Part shown: in pieces, positions 43,742 through 53,246 of the stretch
How the letters are laid out: the number at the start of each line of letters is the position of its first letter
Numbering within the stretch: position 1 is the stretch's first letter
Origin: Zymobacter palmae
Lineage (GTDB): Bacteria > Pseudomonadota > Gammaproteobacteria > Pseudomonadales > Halomonadaceae
Assembly: GCF_003610015.1 (NCBI RefSeq)
Contig: NZ_AP018933.1
Location: forward strand, 62,001 to 126,000
Direction of reading: 5' to 3'
Length of the DNA stretch: 64,000 nucleotides
Position numbers and translations under genes: made by a program
The notes under the pieces: model-generated
Told to the model about the DNA's origin: nothing
The model's database searches: none
Seen by the model: the letters and a program-made list of their open reading frames with translations, nothing else

Positions 43742-45184
43742 ATGTCGATGCCAACCCCCCTGTTGATCAAGGGTGGCATGATCGTCAATGCTGATCGCTC
43801 ATGGCGCGCTGATGTGCTGTGCGTGAACGGCAAGATTGTTGCTGTCGGTGAAGATCTCGACGATCAGGCACCACCTGGTACTCAATTGCTGGATGCTACG
43901 GGTCAATACGTCATGCCGGGCGGCATTGATCCCCATACCTATTTAGCCACGTCTCTACGGGAGCCTGCGGCGGCAGACGATTTTTTCGATGGCACGGCGG
44001 CAGCGCTCGCCGGTGGCACGACCACGGTACTGGATACGATTCATCCCTTGCCGGGTCAATCACTGATGGAGGCCTATCACGACCACCGCCGGCAAGCTGA
44101 GCGTGCCGTGTGCAGCTATGGCTTCCATGCCACCATCACACATTGGGATAAACAGATGCAGCGCGATGTCGCCGCGCTGACAAAGGAAGGCATCAACAGC
44201 TTTAGTCATTACATGGGGTACGATGAGCTGTTGATGTGTGACGATGCCGTGCTAATGCAGAGTTTCGCCTGTCTGTTAGAGCTGGGCGTCATGCCCATTG
44301 TGCACGCCGAAAACGGTGTTTTGGCGCGGCAGCTGCAACGTACGCTGTTTAGCAAGGGGTTGCGGTCACCGTCGTGCTACCCATTGGCGCATCCTGCCGC
44401 CATCGAAGGGGAAGCCACGCAGCGAGCTATCACCGTTGCAGAGCTGGCAGGCGTACCTCTGTATCTGGCTAACGTTTCTTGTCAGGCCTCTATCGAGGCG
44501 ATCGGGCGTGCGCATGAGCGCGGGCTGCGTGTGTACGGCGAAGCCCCTGTGGCTAACCTGATGCTGTCGTCAAAAGTGTATGAGAACACGGATCAGATCA
44601 AGGCTGCCCTGCACATTACGGCACCTCCTTTCCGTGATCTTGATGACCAGCGCGCTCTGTGGAAGGCATCCGGTCAAGGGTGGCTGCATACGCTGGGGTC
44701 TCATCACCAGCCTTTCCATCGAGAAGACAAGACGCGCCATCTTGATGCCTTCGATCACGTGCCCGTGGGCTGTGGCGCGCTCGAAGAGCGCATGGCGCTG
44801 TGTTGGCACGCTGGCATTAACAGCGGCCGTCTGACGCCGAGCCAGTTTGTGGCATTGACCTCGACGCGAACCGCCAGGCTGTTCCACCTCTACCCTCACA
44901 AGGGTGTGATCTGCCAGGGAGCGGACGCGGATATCGTTCTGTGGGATCCTGAAGCGCATCATTCGTGGTCGGCAGTGACCCATCATTCGCGTAGCGATAA
45001 CAGTCTTTATGAAGGGCTGACCACTAAGGGCATGGCATCGGTTACGGTCTGCGGTGGCCATGTTGTCTGGCAAGGCGGTCAGTTGCGGGTAACGCGTGGA
45101 ATGGGGGCTTGGTTGCCGAGAGCGCCCTTTGCCCCCCAGTGTGCGGTCGCCCGAGCCTTCCACCGTCGCCATACTCAGCTTTGA
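43742..45184 (+). CDS. Dihydropyrimidinase/hydantoinase homologue lacking metal ligands
   Basis: The 480-residue protein aligns end to end with D-hydantoinases and dihydropyrimidinases (GTQLLDATGQYVMPGGIDPH, GGTTTVLDTI, HAENGVL, VYGEAPVANL, APPFRDLDDQRALW, ALTSTRTARLF). However the binuclear metal site is mostly gone: the HxH motif reads H65-T-Y67; the carbamylated lysine of SFKxFMAY is S155; the histidine of VVHVS is N244; the aspartate of GTDHCPF is H321. Only H65 and H188 remain. It is therefore probably not a hydrolase and may be a pseudoenzyme with a binding or scaffold role, as in the CRMP proteins of animals. It sits alone between chemoreceptors. The fold is certain; the function is unknown. 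Confidence 0.85.
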   Translation: MSMPTPLLIKGGMIVNADRSWRADVLCVNGKIVAVGEDLDDQAPPGTQLLDATGQYVMPGGIDPHTYLATSLREPAAADDFFDGTAAALAGGTTTVLDTIHPLPGQSLMEAYHDHRRQAERAVCSYGFHATITHWDKQMQRDVAALTKEGINSFSHYMGYDELLMCDDAVLMQSFACLLELGVMPIVHAENGVLARQLQRTLFSKGLRSPSCYPLAHPAAIEGEATQRAITVAELAGVPLYLANVSCQASIEAIGRAHERGLRVYGEAPVANLMLSSKVYENTDQIKAALHITAPPFRDLDDQRALWKASGQGWLHTLGSHHQPFHREDKTRHLDAFDHVPVGCGALEERMALCWHAGINSGRLTPSQFVALTSTRTARLFHLYPHKGVICQGADADIVLWDPEAHHSWSAVTHHSRSDNSLYEGLTTKGMASVTVCGGHVVWQGGQLRVTRGMGAWLPRAPFAPQCAVARAFHRRHTQL

Positions 45185-45204
45185 TACCCTCTCTCATGCA
45201 GAAG

Positions 45205-45232
45205 CCCCCTTGCTGCCGAAACAGCAAGGGGG
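45205..45232. terminator. Hairpin between pseudo-hydantoinase and chemoreceptor
   Basis: CCCCCTTGCTG pairs perfectly with CAGCAAGGGGG over a six-base loop. No T run on either side, so it is a hairpin of terminator type rather than a classical terminator. Confidence 0.5.
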
Positions 45233-45320
45233 AAGGCCACATGACGTTGGTATCTCTATGAGATGACCGAGTCGACACTCCTGACGTTGGGATCCGCTTT
45301 ATCCCTCTGTCATCGAGACA

Positions 45321-46871
45321 TTACGCGTCCTGCACACGGAAGACCTGTACGGTTTCCTGCAGTTTGCGTGCCTGCTCGTACAGGCTTGCTGCTGCCGCTG
45401 CACTTTCTTCTACCAGCGCGGCGTTCTGCTGTGTTGTCTGGTCCATCTGGGTGACCGCCGTACCAACCTGCGTTACCCCTTGGTTCTGTTCGTAACTGGC
45501 AGAGCTGATCTCGCCCATGATGTCTTTCAGGTTGTTTACCGTACTGACGACTTCTTCAATGGTCGTACCGGCTTCGTTGGCCAGTTCCGTACCCGAACGG
45601 ATGCTGTTGACACTTTCGGTGATCAGACCGCCGATCTCGCGAGAGGCTTCAGCACTGCGCTGGGCCAGATTGCGCACTTCGGAAGCGACGACGGCAAAGC
45701 CACGACCCTGTTCACCGGCACGTGCCGCTTCGACGGACGCGTTGAGTGCCAGCAGGTTGGTCTGGAAGGCAATGCTGTCCAGCAGCGAGATCACTTCGAC
45801 GACGCGGTTTGCGCCTTCGTTGATATCGTGCATGCGCGTTACAACGCGTTTGACGATATCACCGCCGTCATTGGCAACCTTGGAAGCATCCTGTGCCAAG
45901 CGATCGGCATTCATGGCGTTGTCGGTGTTCTGCTTGATGGTCGCGCTCAGCTCATCCATCGCAGAGGCCGTTTCTTCCAGTGCCGCTGCCTGCTGTTCCG
46001 TGCGAGAAGACAGGTCGGCGTTGCCGCGCGAGATCTGCTCGCTGCCCGCGGCTACACCATCAGCGTTCTGACGGACGGCCGCAACCGTGAAGGACAGTGA
46101 CGAACGCATTTCATCCATCGCATTCAGCAGCTGACCCACTTCGTTGGTAAGTTCACGCCCTTCTACCTGGTTGACCAGATCGCCAGAGGCAATACGACGT
46201 GCTGCTGCGATGGCTTGACGGAAGGCATCCAGCAGATAGCGGATCAGGAACCAGCTTGCGATAGCGGCAAAGATGACCGCCAGCAGGCAGCCCGCCCACA
46301 GCAGGTGGAAGGACAGCGAGAAGTCCTTGCGTGTAGCAATCGTGGCTTCTTTGGACCATGTCAGTTCGCGTTGGGTAAGCTCGGTCAGCACATCTTCAAT
46401 GGTCTGGCGCAGTTCGCTACCTTTGCCCAGCAGCAAACGATCCACTTCTTCACTTTTGCCTTCATGCGTCATGGTGATGATCTGAGCATGGAAGGCGCTG
46501 ATGTTGTCCCAAGACTTATCGAGACGCTCGCCCAGATACTTGCTGTCATCATCCAGCATGTCTTTGTACTGATCGATCGCCACATTGAACTTGTCGATAG
46601 TGGTCTGCATGCTCTTTTCCAGTGCCTGCTTCTCAGCGAGAGGCATGGAATAGGTGTACTTGAGTTCGTTGAGGCGAAGGCTCAGGGCATAGCTACGCAG
46701 ATCGCCGAGCAGCTGAGTGCTGGGCAGGCGTCTTTCTGCAATATTGGTGGTCTGGCTTTCAACGCTACTCATGCGAACGAACGTTAGACCGGCAAGTCCA
46801 ATCATCAGCGCAAGCAGAATTGCAAACGTCGATATCAAGCGAGTGGATATTTTCATATTGCTGGCATTCAT
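45321..46871 (-). CDS. Chemoreceptor without tether (pair B)
   Basis: The 516-residue receptor has TM1 (about residues 14-33), a four-helix-bundle sensor (about 34-185), TM2 (about 190-210), HAMP and a signalling domain with tip [20 protein letters not shown]. It ends VQVFRVQDA, without a CheR/CheB docking peptide. Its signalling domain is almost identical to that of the receptor at 49128, but the sensors differ, so the two probably sense different ligands. A second in-frame ATG at 46856 is possible. It converges with the pseudo-hydantoinase gene. Confidence 0.91.
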   Translation of the reverse strand: MNASNMKISTRLISTFAILLALMIGLAGLTFVRMSSVESQTTNIAERRLPSTQLLGDLRSYALSLRLNELKYTYSMPLAEKQALEKSMQTTIDKFNVAIDQYKDMLDDDSKYLGERLDKSWDNISAFHAQIITMTHEGKSEEVDRLLLGKGSELRQTIEDVLTELTQRELTWSKEATIATRKDFSLSFHLLWAGCLLAVIFAAIASWFLIRYLLDAFRQAIAAARRIASGDLVNQVEGRELTNEVGQLLNAMDEMRSSLSFTVAAVRQNADGVAAGSEQISRGNADLSSRTEQQAAALEETASAMDELSATIKQNTDNAMNADRLAQDASKVANDGGDIVKRVVTRMHDINEGANRVVEVISLLDSIAFQTNLLALNASVEAARAGEQGRGFAVVASEVRNLAQRSAEASREIGGLITESVNSIRSGTELANEAGTTIEEVVSTVNNLKDIMGEISSASYEQNQGVTQVGTAVTQMDQTTQQNAALVEESAAAAASLYEQARKLQETVQVFRVQDA

Positions 46872-47304
46872 GGGGCGTCGTTCCCTAATAGACAGGAGCA
46901 GAGCGCAGTGGGGGTAAACCTGCGCTCTTTATTGCAGGGGATTTGGGGGATGATGACCCTTCTGGTCATGATGATTTATCGACGCTTGTTAACGATTCCT
47001 TTACATTTCTACACAAAAAAAATAATTATTTTTTAAATGTCATTGAGAACTTTCGGTTATATGGGTATTTATACATGAGGTATATTTATTAATTAAAGAA
47101 ATAGCCTGCTATAGATGAGCTGTGCTCAATAATTAAAAAGCGATGATAACCCCGCTTTTATAATGTCCCTAAACTCCCAATGTATTGGATAGAATGGCGC
47201 TATGCTTGACGGCCTTATGCAAAAAAATCCCTGCGCCCGTAGGGACGCAGGGATCATCACGCGTTGTTGCTATCGTGTCGTTGTCAGCGCACGCAGGACG
47301 TAGA
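46872..47304. other. AT-rich spacer between chemoreceptors
   Basis: About 430 bases, strikingly AT-rich at 46990-47170. It holds the terminator of the next receptor (47221-47253) and presumably the promoter of the receptor at 46871. No gene is seen. Confidence 0.45.
47221..47253 (-). terminator. Terminator of chemoreceptor at 47305
   Basis: TCCCTGCG (47228-47235) pairs with CGCAGGGA (47246-47253); seven Ts follow on the minus strand. Confidence 0.85.
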
Positions 47305-48867
47305 CTATGCTGCCGATTCGTCGATGACGAATACCTGCATCTGTGCAACCAGCTCCGCTGCCTGTTGTTGTAGGCTGGCGGCGGCTGAAGCGCTTTCTTC
47401 TACCAGCGCGGCGTTCTGCTGGGTCATCTGATCCATCTGAATGACGGCTGTGCCGACCTGAGATACCCCTTCACTCTGCTCATGAGATGCTGAACTGATC
47501 TCGCTCATGATGTCGGTTAAGCGCTTGATGACGTTCATGACATTGCGCATGGCACTGCCTGCATCCCCTGCCAGTGAGGTGCCTTCACGAATGCCCGTGA
47601 CGTTCTCGTTGATCAGATCACCGATCTGGCGCGAGGCGTCAGCACTGCGTTGAGCCAAATTGCGCACTTCCGAAGCCACTACGGCAAAGCCACGCCCCTG
47701 TTCGCCCGCGCGAGCGGCCTCAATGGAAGCGTTGAGTGCCAGCAGGTTAGTCTGAAACGCGATGCTGTCGATCAGCGAAATGATGTCGACGATTTTCTGT
47801 GCTCCATCGTTGAGATCGTTCATGCGATGAACGACGCGTTCAACGACGCCACCACCTTCTTTGGCGACCTTGGCTGCTTCCTGCGCCAAGCTGTCGGCAT
47901 GCTGAGCGTTACCCGCGTTCTGCTTGACGGTCGCCCCCAGCTCTTCCATAGCTGACGCGGTCTCTTCCAGTGCAGAGGCCTGTTCTTCTGTTCGCGTGGA
48001 CAGGTCCTGGTTGCCCTGAGCGATCTGGGTACTGGCCGATGCAACGTGGTCAGCATTGCTGCGAACGGCGGCAACGGTAGAGGACAGATTGACCTGCATC
48101 TCCCGCATGGCCTGCAGTACGGCACCGATTTCATCTTGGCGATCATGATTGATCGTGTTGGACAGGTGCCCTTTACCGATGGCGTGCGCCACTTCACCGG
48201 CCATGCGCAGCGGACGGATCAGGATGCGTGTCAGCATGACCGCCACCAGCGCGATGATCAGAATGGATAGCAGCGTACAGACAACGATCACAACATACGC
48301 TGTCTGGGTGTTGCCGTTGGCATCCTCGGTGATCTGCTGGGCAGCCTTGTCGTGAATTTCCAGTACTGCATCCAGCGCCGGGTTGTAGCGGGCGTCATAG
48401 GTGACGGCATCGCCGCTGGCGATCTTAAGGAACGCCGCCGTGTCTTTGCGTTTCAGCGCGTCGAACTGTTGCTCGAACCCTTTCAGCGCATAGTCGTTGA
48501 AACGCTCGGCCAATGCATCTGCCTGCAGCTGTTCATTTCTGTCATGAGGCAGCCCCTGATAGTGTTCCATGGCCTTGCGAGCACGGTCGTAGTAGCGCCA
48601 GCTGTCAGCCATTGCCTTGTCGAACTGCGTGGTGTCGCTGTCATTGACGTGCGGCAGCGCTGCAAGCAGAGACGTACGTGCGGTGCGCATGAAGTTGGTG
48701 GTGTCCGCGATGCCCAGAATGACGGCGTTCTCGTTATAGAGATAGCGGATAGAGGTGTTGGACGAGCTCATGAACAGCGCACTGATGCCATTGGAAAAGA
48801 GCGACATCAGTAGAAAGATCAGTGAGCACGCCGCGAGGATGGTGATGATGCGGACTTTTTTGAACAT
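47305..48867 (-). CDS. Chemoreceptor without tether (pair A)
   Basis: From the ATG at 48867 the 520-residue receptor has TM1 (about residues 10-30), a periplasmic helical sensor (about 31-190), TM2 (about 192-215), HAMP and signalling domain (tip [20 protein letters not shown]). It ends [10 protein letters not shown] with no docking pentapeptide. Its signalling half is nearly identical to that of the tethered receptor at 41619 (for example [19 protein letters not shown] in both), indicating recent duplication or gene conversion. The start at 48900 in the frame lacks a ribosome site. Confidence 0.91.
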   Translation of the reverse strand: MFKKVRIITILAACSLIFLLMSLFSNGISALFMSSSNTSIRYLYNENAVILGIADTTNFMRTARTSLLAALPHVNDSDTTQFDKAMADSWRYYDRARKAMEHYQGLPHDRNEQLQADALAERFNDYALKGFEQQFDALKRKDTAAFLKIASGDAVTYDARYNPALDAVLEIHDKAAQQITEDANGNTQTAYVVIVVCTLLSILIIALVAVMLTRILIRPLRMAGEVAHAIGKGHLSNTINHDRQDEIGAVLQAMREMQVNLSSTVAAVRSNADHVASASTQIAQGNQDLSTRTEEQASALEETASAMEELGATVKQNAGNAQHADSLAQEAAKVAKEGGGVVERVVHRMNDLNDGAQKIVDIISLIDSIAFQTNLLALNASIEAARAGEQGRGFAVVASEVRNLAQRSADASRQIGDLINENVTGIREGTSLAGDAGSAMRNVMNVIKRLTDIMSEISSASHEQSEGVSQVGTAVIQMDQMTQQNAALVEESASAAASLQQQAAELVAQMQVFVIDESAA

Positions 48868-49127
48868 GTCGTGTAACCCCCAATATTCCCTGCCATGCAC
48901 TGCCTAAGGTTGGCGGAGGGAAGCACATGGTCACGGAATAGTGTCAATTTGAGTGCTTGTAGGATGATGTGAATCCCGCACACATAAGGTGGCCGGTTGC
49001 ACCAGCACAACCGGCCTATCCGAGCCACTTTTTATGATGTGGTAAGGCAATGTCTGCGAGATGTTACGAGGAACAATGCGGTTCTTGTGCCGCACTTATT
49101 CACCGCAGACGATGGCTAAAAGCCTTG

Positions 49128-50831
49128 TTAGAAGGTTTCCCAGTCATCGTTGCTGTCATGAGACGCTTTGACCGGCTTTGCTTTGGCCGTCGAATGACTC
49201 TTGGGCGCAGTCGATGCCTCTGAAGGCGTCTTACGAGTGACGGGCTGGCGGTTGACGGTGCTGAAATCGTGAGAGGTATTGATCTTGAAGACCTTCACGG
49301 TGTTCTGCAGTTCGCGAGCCTGTTCATACAGGCTTGCTGCTGCGGCAGCACTTTCTTCTACCAGCGCGGCGTTCTGCTGAGTGGTCTGGTCCATCTGGGT
49401 GACGGCCGTGCTGACCTGAGAAACCCCTTGGTTCTGCTCGTAGCTGGCAGCACTGATCTCGCTCATGATGTCTTTCAGGCGCCCGACAGATTTCACCACT
49501 TCATCAATGGTGGTACCGGCTTCGTTGGCCAGCTCCGTACCCGAACGGATACTGTTGACGCTTTCGGTGATCAGAGCGCCAATCTCGCGAGAGGCTTCGG
49601 CACTGCGCTGGGCCAGATTGCGCACTTCGGAAGCGACGACCGCAAAGCCACGGCCTTGTTCACCCGCACGTGCTGCTTCGACGGACGCGTTGAGGGCCAG
49701 CAGGTTGGTCTGGAAGGCAATGCTGTCCAGCAGCGAAATTACTTCCACGACGCGGTTGGCGCCTTCATTGATGTCCTGCATGCGTGTGACGACGCGCTTG
49801 ACGATATCCCCACCGTCGTTCGCAACCTGAGAAGCATCTTGTGCCAAGCGATCGGCGTTCATCGCATTGTCGGTGTTCTGCTTGATGGTCGCGCTCAGCT
49901 CTTCCATCGCAGAGGCGGTTTCTTCCAGTGCGGAGGCCTGCTCTTCGGTACGAGAAGACAGATCGGTGTTGCCGCGTGCGATCTGCTCACTGGCAGAGGC
50001 TACGCTGTCCGCATTTTCGCGTACGGAGGATACCGTGTTGGCCAGAGAGGTCCGCATGTCATCCATGGCTTTCAGCAGGTCACCCACTTCGTTGCGGGTG
50101 TCACGACCGGCGACCGGTTCCACCAAGTTGCCTGCAGCAATGCGTTGTGCCACGACAACGGTTTCACGGAAGGCATTGAGCAGATAGCGCATCAGCAGCC
50201 AGGCCGTTGCGATCGCAAACAGTACTGCGATAGCGCAGCCGATGATGAGGAAGGTCTGCATGGTCGAGAAGCTCTGGCGCACTTCTTGTGACGCATCGGC
50301 AGACTGTTTCACTTCGTTGGCGTACACCTTCACCATCTGGTTTTCGAGCGCGGTGCGCGTTGCAATGCCATCGGTCGCCAGCAGGTCATCAACCTTTTTC
50401 TCCTGTTGTTGCTGAACCAGCGGCATCAGGCGGTTGTGGAAGTTGATCATGTCCGCCCACTGCTGGCTCAGCTGGTCAGCAAAGCGCTTTTCTTGAGGGT
50501 CTTCAGCACGCTCGGTGTAGCTGCGCAGTGCGCCCTCGAACTTGGCAATGTTGAACTTCATATGCTCTTCAGTATCGCGAACCTGTGCAGCATCCTTCAG
50601 GTCGACGACGTAGGCATATTTCATCTCATCCGTGCGCAGTGTCAGCGAGCTAGAACTCATGTCGGCGATGGACTGCAGCGTCAGAATGTTGTTATCGGTG
50701 ACGCCCTGAGAGCGCACCTGGACGGAAGAAATGGAGACGTATATGAACAGAGAGAGTCCCAGCATCAGCGACAGCAGTATGGCGAATGTCGCGATCAGCC
50801 GGGTCGATACTTTCAAGTGGCTGAAGTTCAT
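49128..50831 (-). CDS. Chemoreceptor with CheR/CheB tether (pair B)
   Basis: The 567-residue receptor has TM1 (about residues 12-33), a four-helix-bundle sensor (about 34-190), TM2 (about 192-212), HAMP, the signalling domain and a Lys/Ser/Thr-rich linker ending SNDDWETF, the CheR/CheB docking pentapeptide. AAGGAA lies ten bases before the ATG. The signalling domain closely matches that of 45321 (block [19 protein letters not shown]). With 41619 it is one of two tethered receptors in the cluster and could support methylation of the untethered ones. Confidence 0.92.
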   Translation of the reverse strand: MNFSHLKVSTRLIATFAILLSLMLGLSLFIYVSISSVQVRSQGVTDNNILTLQSIADMSSSSLTLRTDEMKYAYVVDLKDAAQVRDTEEHMKFNIAKFEGALRSYTERAEDPQEKRFADQLSQQWADMINFHNRLMPLVQQQQEKKVDDLLATDGIATRTALENQMVKVYANEVKQSADASQEVRQSFSTMQTFLIIGCAIAVLFAIATAWLLMRYLLNAFRETVVVAQRIAAGNLVEPVAGRDTRNEVGDLLKAMDDMRTSLANTVSSVRENADSVASASEQIARGNTDLSSRTEEQASALEETASAMEELSATIKQNTDNAMNADRLAQDASQVANDGGDIVKRVVTRMQDINEGANRVVEVISLLDSIAFQTNLLALNASVEAARAGEQGRGFAVVASEVRNLAQRSAEASREIGALITESVNSIRSGTELANEAGTTIDEVVKSVGRLKDIMSEISAASYEQNQGVSQVSTAVTQMDQTTQQNAALVEESAAAAASLYEQARELQNTVKVFKINTSHDFSTVNRQPVTRKTPSEASTAPKSHSTAKAKPVKASHDSNDDWETF

Positions 50832-51257
50832 GTGGCGATTTCCTTGGATGTCAGTAGGTGCTCTCAGTTATTTTTCGGCAAGCTGAAGCGGCAGCATGAC
50901 GCCGAAACTGTTTCTGAGAGCGCTTTCTTGTCGTGATATTGCAGGAGAGTCGGGCTAACGTTATCGACTTGTCCGAGGTGATCTTTATGGAATGGTTTTC
51001 ATATCCGACCATTCCTTTCGGAATATAACGAATGCAATAAAAGTAATGTGGGTGATTACTTTCAAAGAGAGCGGTGTTATATGCGCTATTAAATTAAAAG
51101 TAATACGTGCGGATATACGGATTTAATCTGACCACTCGGGCGTGGTCGAACAACCGAAAATGATGAGAAAGGAAAGGAGAATATGTTTCTTTCTGAAAGG
51201 GTAATGATGGAAGTGGAGTGGCCCTACCCTGCTTCTGCAGGACCGAGGTTAGGGCCG
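50832..51257. other. Intergenic region between chemoreceptor and alsR
   Basis: About 425 bases. The centre (50990-51130) is AT-rich and probably carries the chemoreceptor promoter. An imperfect hairpin (GGCCCTA... with ...TAGGGCC, 51220-51256) sits just after the alsR stop and may end that transcript. No gene is seen. Confidence 0.4.
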
Positions 51258-52193
51258 TCACTGTGACGTTGGCAGGCCCTTGCGATAATCATGGCTATAG
51301 GTCTGCCATTTATCGCTGCGGATCATTTTCACTAGATTGTGAACGGCCTGTGAGCGCTCGTTGGCGCGATGGGCCAGCGCGATCTGCACCTTGAGTTGAC
51401 CGCCCTTGATCCGATGGTAGGTGACCCCTTCAGCGTGAACGCTGCGGATGGATGCCGGTACAACCGACACACCGAAGCCTGCCGCCACCATATTGACCGT
51501 TGAAGGGACCTGCGGGGATTCCTGGCCCAGTGACGGGCTGAATCCGGCCTTGCGGCAGGCGGCAATAATACTGTCGTACAGGCCCGGCCCTAGACTGCGT
51601 GGAAACATGATCAACGTCTCTCGCTCGAGGGCTTCCAGCGCGATCTCATCTTTGCCTGCCAGTGGGTGATGGGCCGGTAGCACAATCAGCATCTCTTCTT
51701 CGGCCAGAACGTCCATGCAGTAGTTGTCACCGCATTCGTTGAAGGGCAGGCGCACGACGGCAGCATCGATGTTACCGCTGTCCATCCCCTCGACCAGTGA
51801 TGGGGTGCTGCCTTCGATGGGTGAAATGGTGACGCGCGGGTATTGATCGCGGTAGTAGCGGATCAGCGTTGCGACCAATGGATGAAAGACAGCCGAGCTT
51901 GCAAAACCGATACTGATGCGACCACTTTCACCGCGCGCCACACTCATGGCGCGTGCACGGGCGCGCTCGACCTGCGACATGATGCCGCGAGCGTCCTCCA
52001 GAAACAGCACTCCTGCCTCTGTTAGTTCGACGCCTCGCGTCAATCGGCGGAACAGCGGAGTCCCCAATTCCTGCTCCAATTTCTTGATCTGCTGGCTCAA
52101 AGGCGGCTGAGCAATGCCTAAACGCTCGGCAGCCCGGGTAAAGTGTCGCTCTTCAGCGACTGCGACAAAGTAGCGCAGATGTCTCAGTTCCAT
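51258..52193 (-). CDS. alsR: LysR-family regulator of acetoin genes (AlsR/BudR-like)
   Basis: The 311-residue protein is a LysR-type regulator: HTH at residues 1-60 (MELRHLRYFVAVAEERHFTR, RLGIAQPPLSQQIKKLE) and an effector-binding periplasmic-binding-protein-like domain from about 90 to 290. It is divergent from alsD and alsS, 175 bases apart, the classical arrangement for AlsR/BudR, which activates acetolactate and acetoin synthesis in response to acetate or low pH. A dyad (52221-52237) lies between. The symbol is given from context and similarity type, not proof. Confidence 0.82.
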   Translation of the reverse strand: MELRHLRYFVAVAEERHFTRAAERLGIAQPPLSQQIKKLEQELGTPLFRRLTRGVELTEAGVLFLEDARGIMSQVERARARAMSVARGESGRISIGFASSAVFHPLVATLIRYYRDQYPRVTISPIEGSTPSLVEGMDSGNIDAAVVRLPFNECGDNYCMDVLAEEEMLIVLPAHHPLAGKDEIALEALERETLIMFPRSLGPGLYDSIIAACRKAGFSPSLGQESPQVPSTVNMVAAGFGVSVVPASIRSVHAEGVTYHRIKGGQLKVQIALAHRANERSQAVHNLVKMIRSDKWQTYSHDYRKGLPTSQ

Positions 52194-52220
52194 ATCTTAA
52201 ATGTCTCAAACGCACCACTT

Positions 52221-52237
52221 CGATATATTTGATATCG
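52221..52237. promoter_or_regulatory. Dyad between alsR and alsD
   Basis: CGATAT and ATATCG are separated by five bases, in the 175-base divergent region. It has the AT-rich, short-dyad character of LysR-regulator sites but is only a candidate. Confidence 0.4.
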
Positions 52238-52368
52238 GCTGTATGACATGGCAGGATTTCCACCACTCATCCAGATCACCCTCTCTGCCGATACCTCCCG
52301 CAACACCATGCCGGCGACGGTAGTCGGTGGAGTCTTGTCTTCCAACCCTACCCACGGGAGTCACCCAC

Positions 52369-53151
52369 ATGGCTCAGCATTCGTCTACCTGCTCTTGCGC
52401 AGAAGATGTTGCACGCAGCTTTGCTCGACATGCCGAACACAATGAAGACATGGTGCTCTATCAGACTTCTCTCATGAGCGGCCTGATCGACGGTGTCTAC
52501 GAAGGCGACGTCACCATCAAGGAATTGCTAGAACACGGCGATTTCGGTCTGGGTACCTTTAACCAGCTCGATGGTGAGCTGATTGCTTTCGATAGCAACG
52601 TGCATCACCTGAAAGAAGATGGCAGTGCTCATGTTGCTCGCCCAGAGCAGAAGACGCCGTTTGCCTGCATGACGTTCTTCAAGCCGACTATCGAGCGCGA
52701 TCTTGACGAGCCGATGACCAACAAAGACGTTGAAGCGTTGGTTAACGAGCTGGTTGGTTCTGACAACCTGTTCTGTGCCGTCCGCATCGACGGTGATTTC
52801 GAATACGTGCGTACACGTACCGTGCCACGTCAGGAACCACCGTACAAACCGATGCTTCAGGCGATAGCACAGCAGCCGATGTTCGAATTCGATGACCGTA
52901 CCGGCATTATGGTCGGTTTCCGCAGTCCCGAGTATGTACAGGGGATGAACGTTGCGGGTTATCACATCCACTTCATCACGGATGACCGTGATGGCGGTGG
53001 CCATGTCGTCGAATATCGACTGAAACGCGGACGCCTTCAGATGGGTATCATCTCGAAGATGTTCGTCGACCTTCCGCGTACGCAAGCCTTCAAAAAGGCT
53101 CACCTGACGCCGGAAGACCTGGATAAAGCCATCAAGGAAGCCGAAGGTTGA
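52369..53151 (+). CDS. alsD: Alpha-acetolactate decarboxylase
   Basis: AlsD (BudA) converts acetolactate to acetoin and CO2. The 260-residue protein matches the family: YQTSLMSGLIDGVYEGDVTI near the start, the core LLEHGDFGLGTFNQLDGE, and the zinc-binding GYHIHFITDD with a third histidine in GGHVVEY. GGGAG lies eight bases before the ATG at 52369. It is followed 95 bases later by alsS, so the two are one operon. Together they remove pyruvate and acid during overflow or fermentation and produce neutral acetoin. Confidence 0.95.
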   Translation: MAQHSSTCSCAEDVARSFARHAEHNEDMVLYQTSLMSGLIDGVYEGDVTIKELLEHGDFGLGTFNQLDGELIAFDSNVHHLKEDGSAHVARPEQKTPFACMTFFKPTIERDLDEPMTNKDVEALVNELVGSDNLFCAVRIDGDFEYVRTRTVPRQEPPYKPMLQAIAQQPMFEFDDRTGIMVGFRSPEYVQGMNVAGYHIHFITDDRDGGGHVVEYRLKRGRLQMGIISKMFVDLPRTQAFKKAHLTPEDLDKAIKEAEG

Positions 53152-53246
53152 TCCTTCGCGGGTCCTTGATCAGTTAGACCTCTCCCCGAGTGATGCGACG
53201 GTTCCCCTGCTGGCGCATCACCACGATTCGCATATGCGAGGAAACG

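Noticed and set aside
49269-50291. 340-residue plus-strand frame opposite a chemoreceptor
   Set aside because: Mirror frame of the chemoreceptor signalling domain; similar antisense frames appear opposite the other receptors for the same reason.
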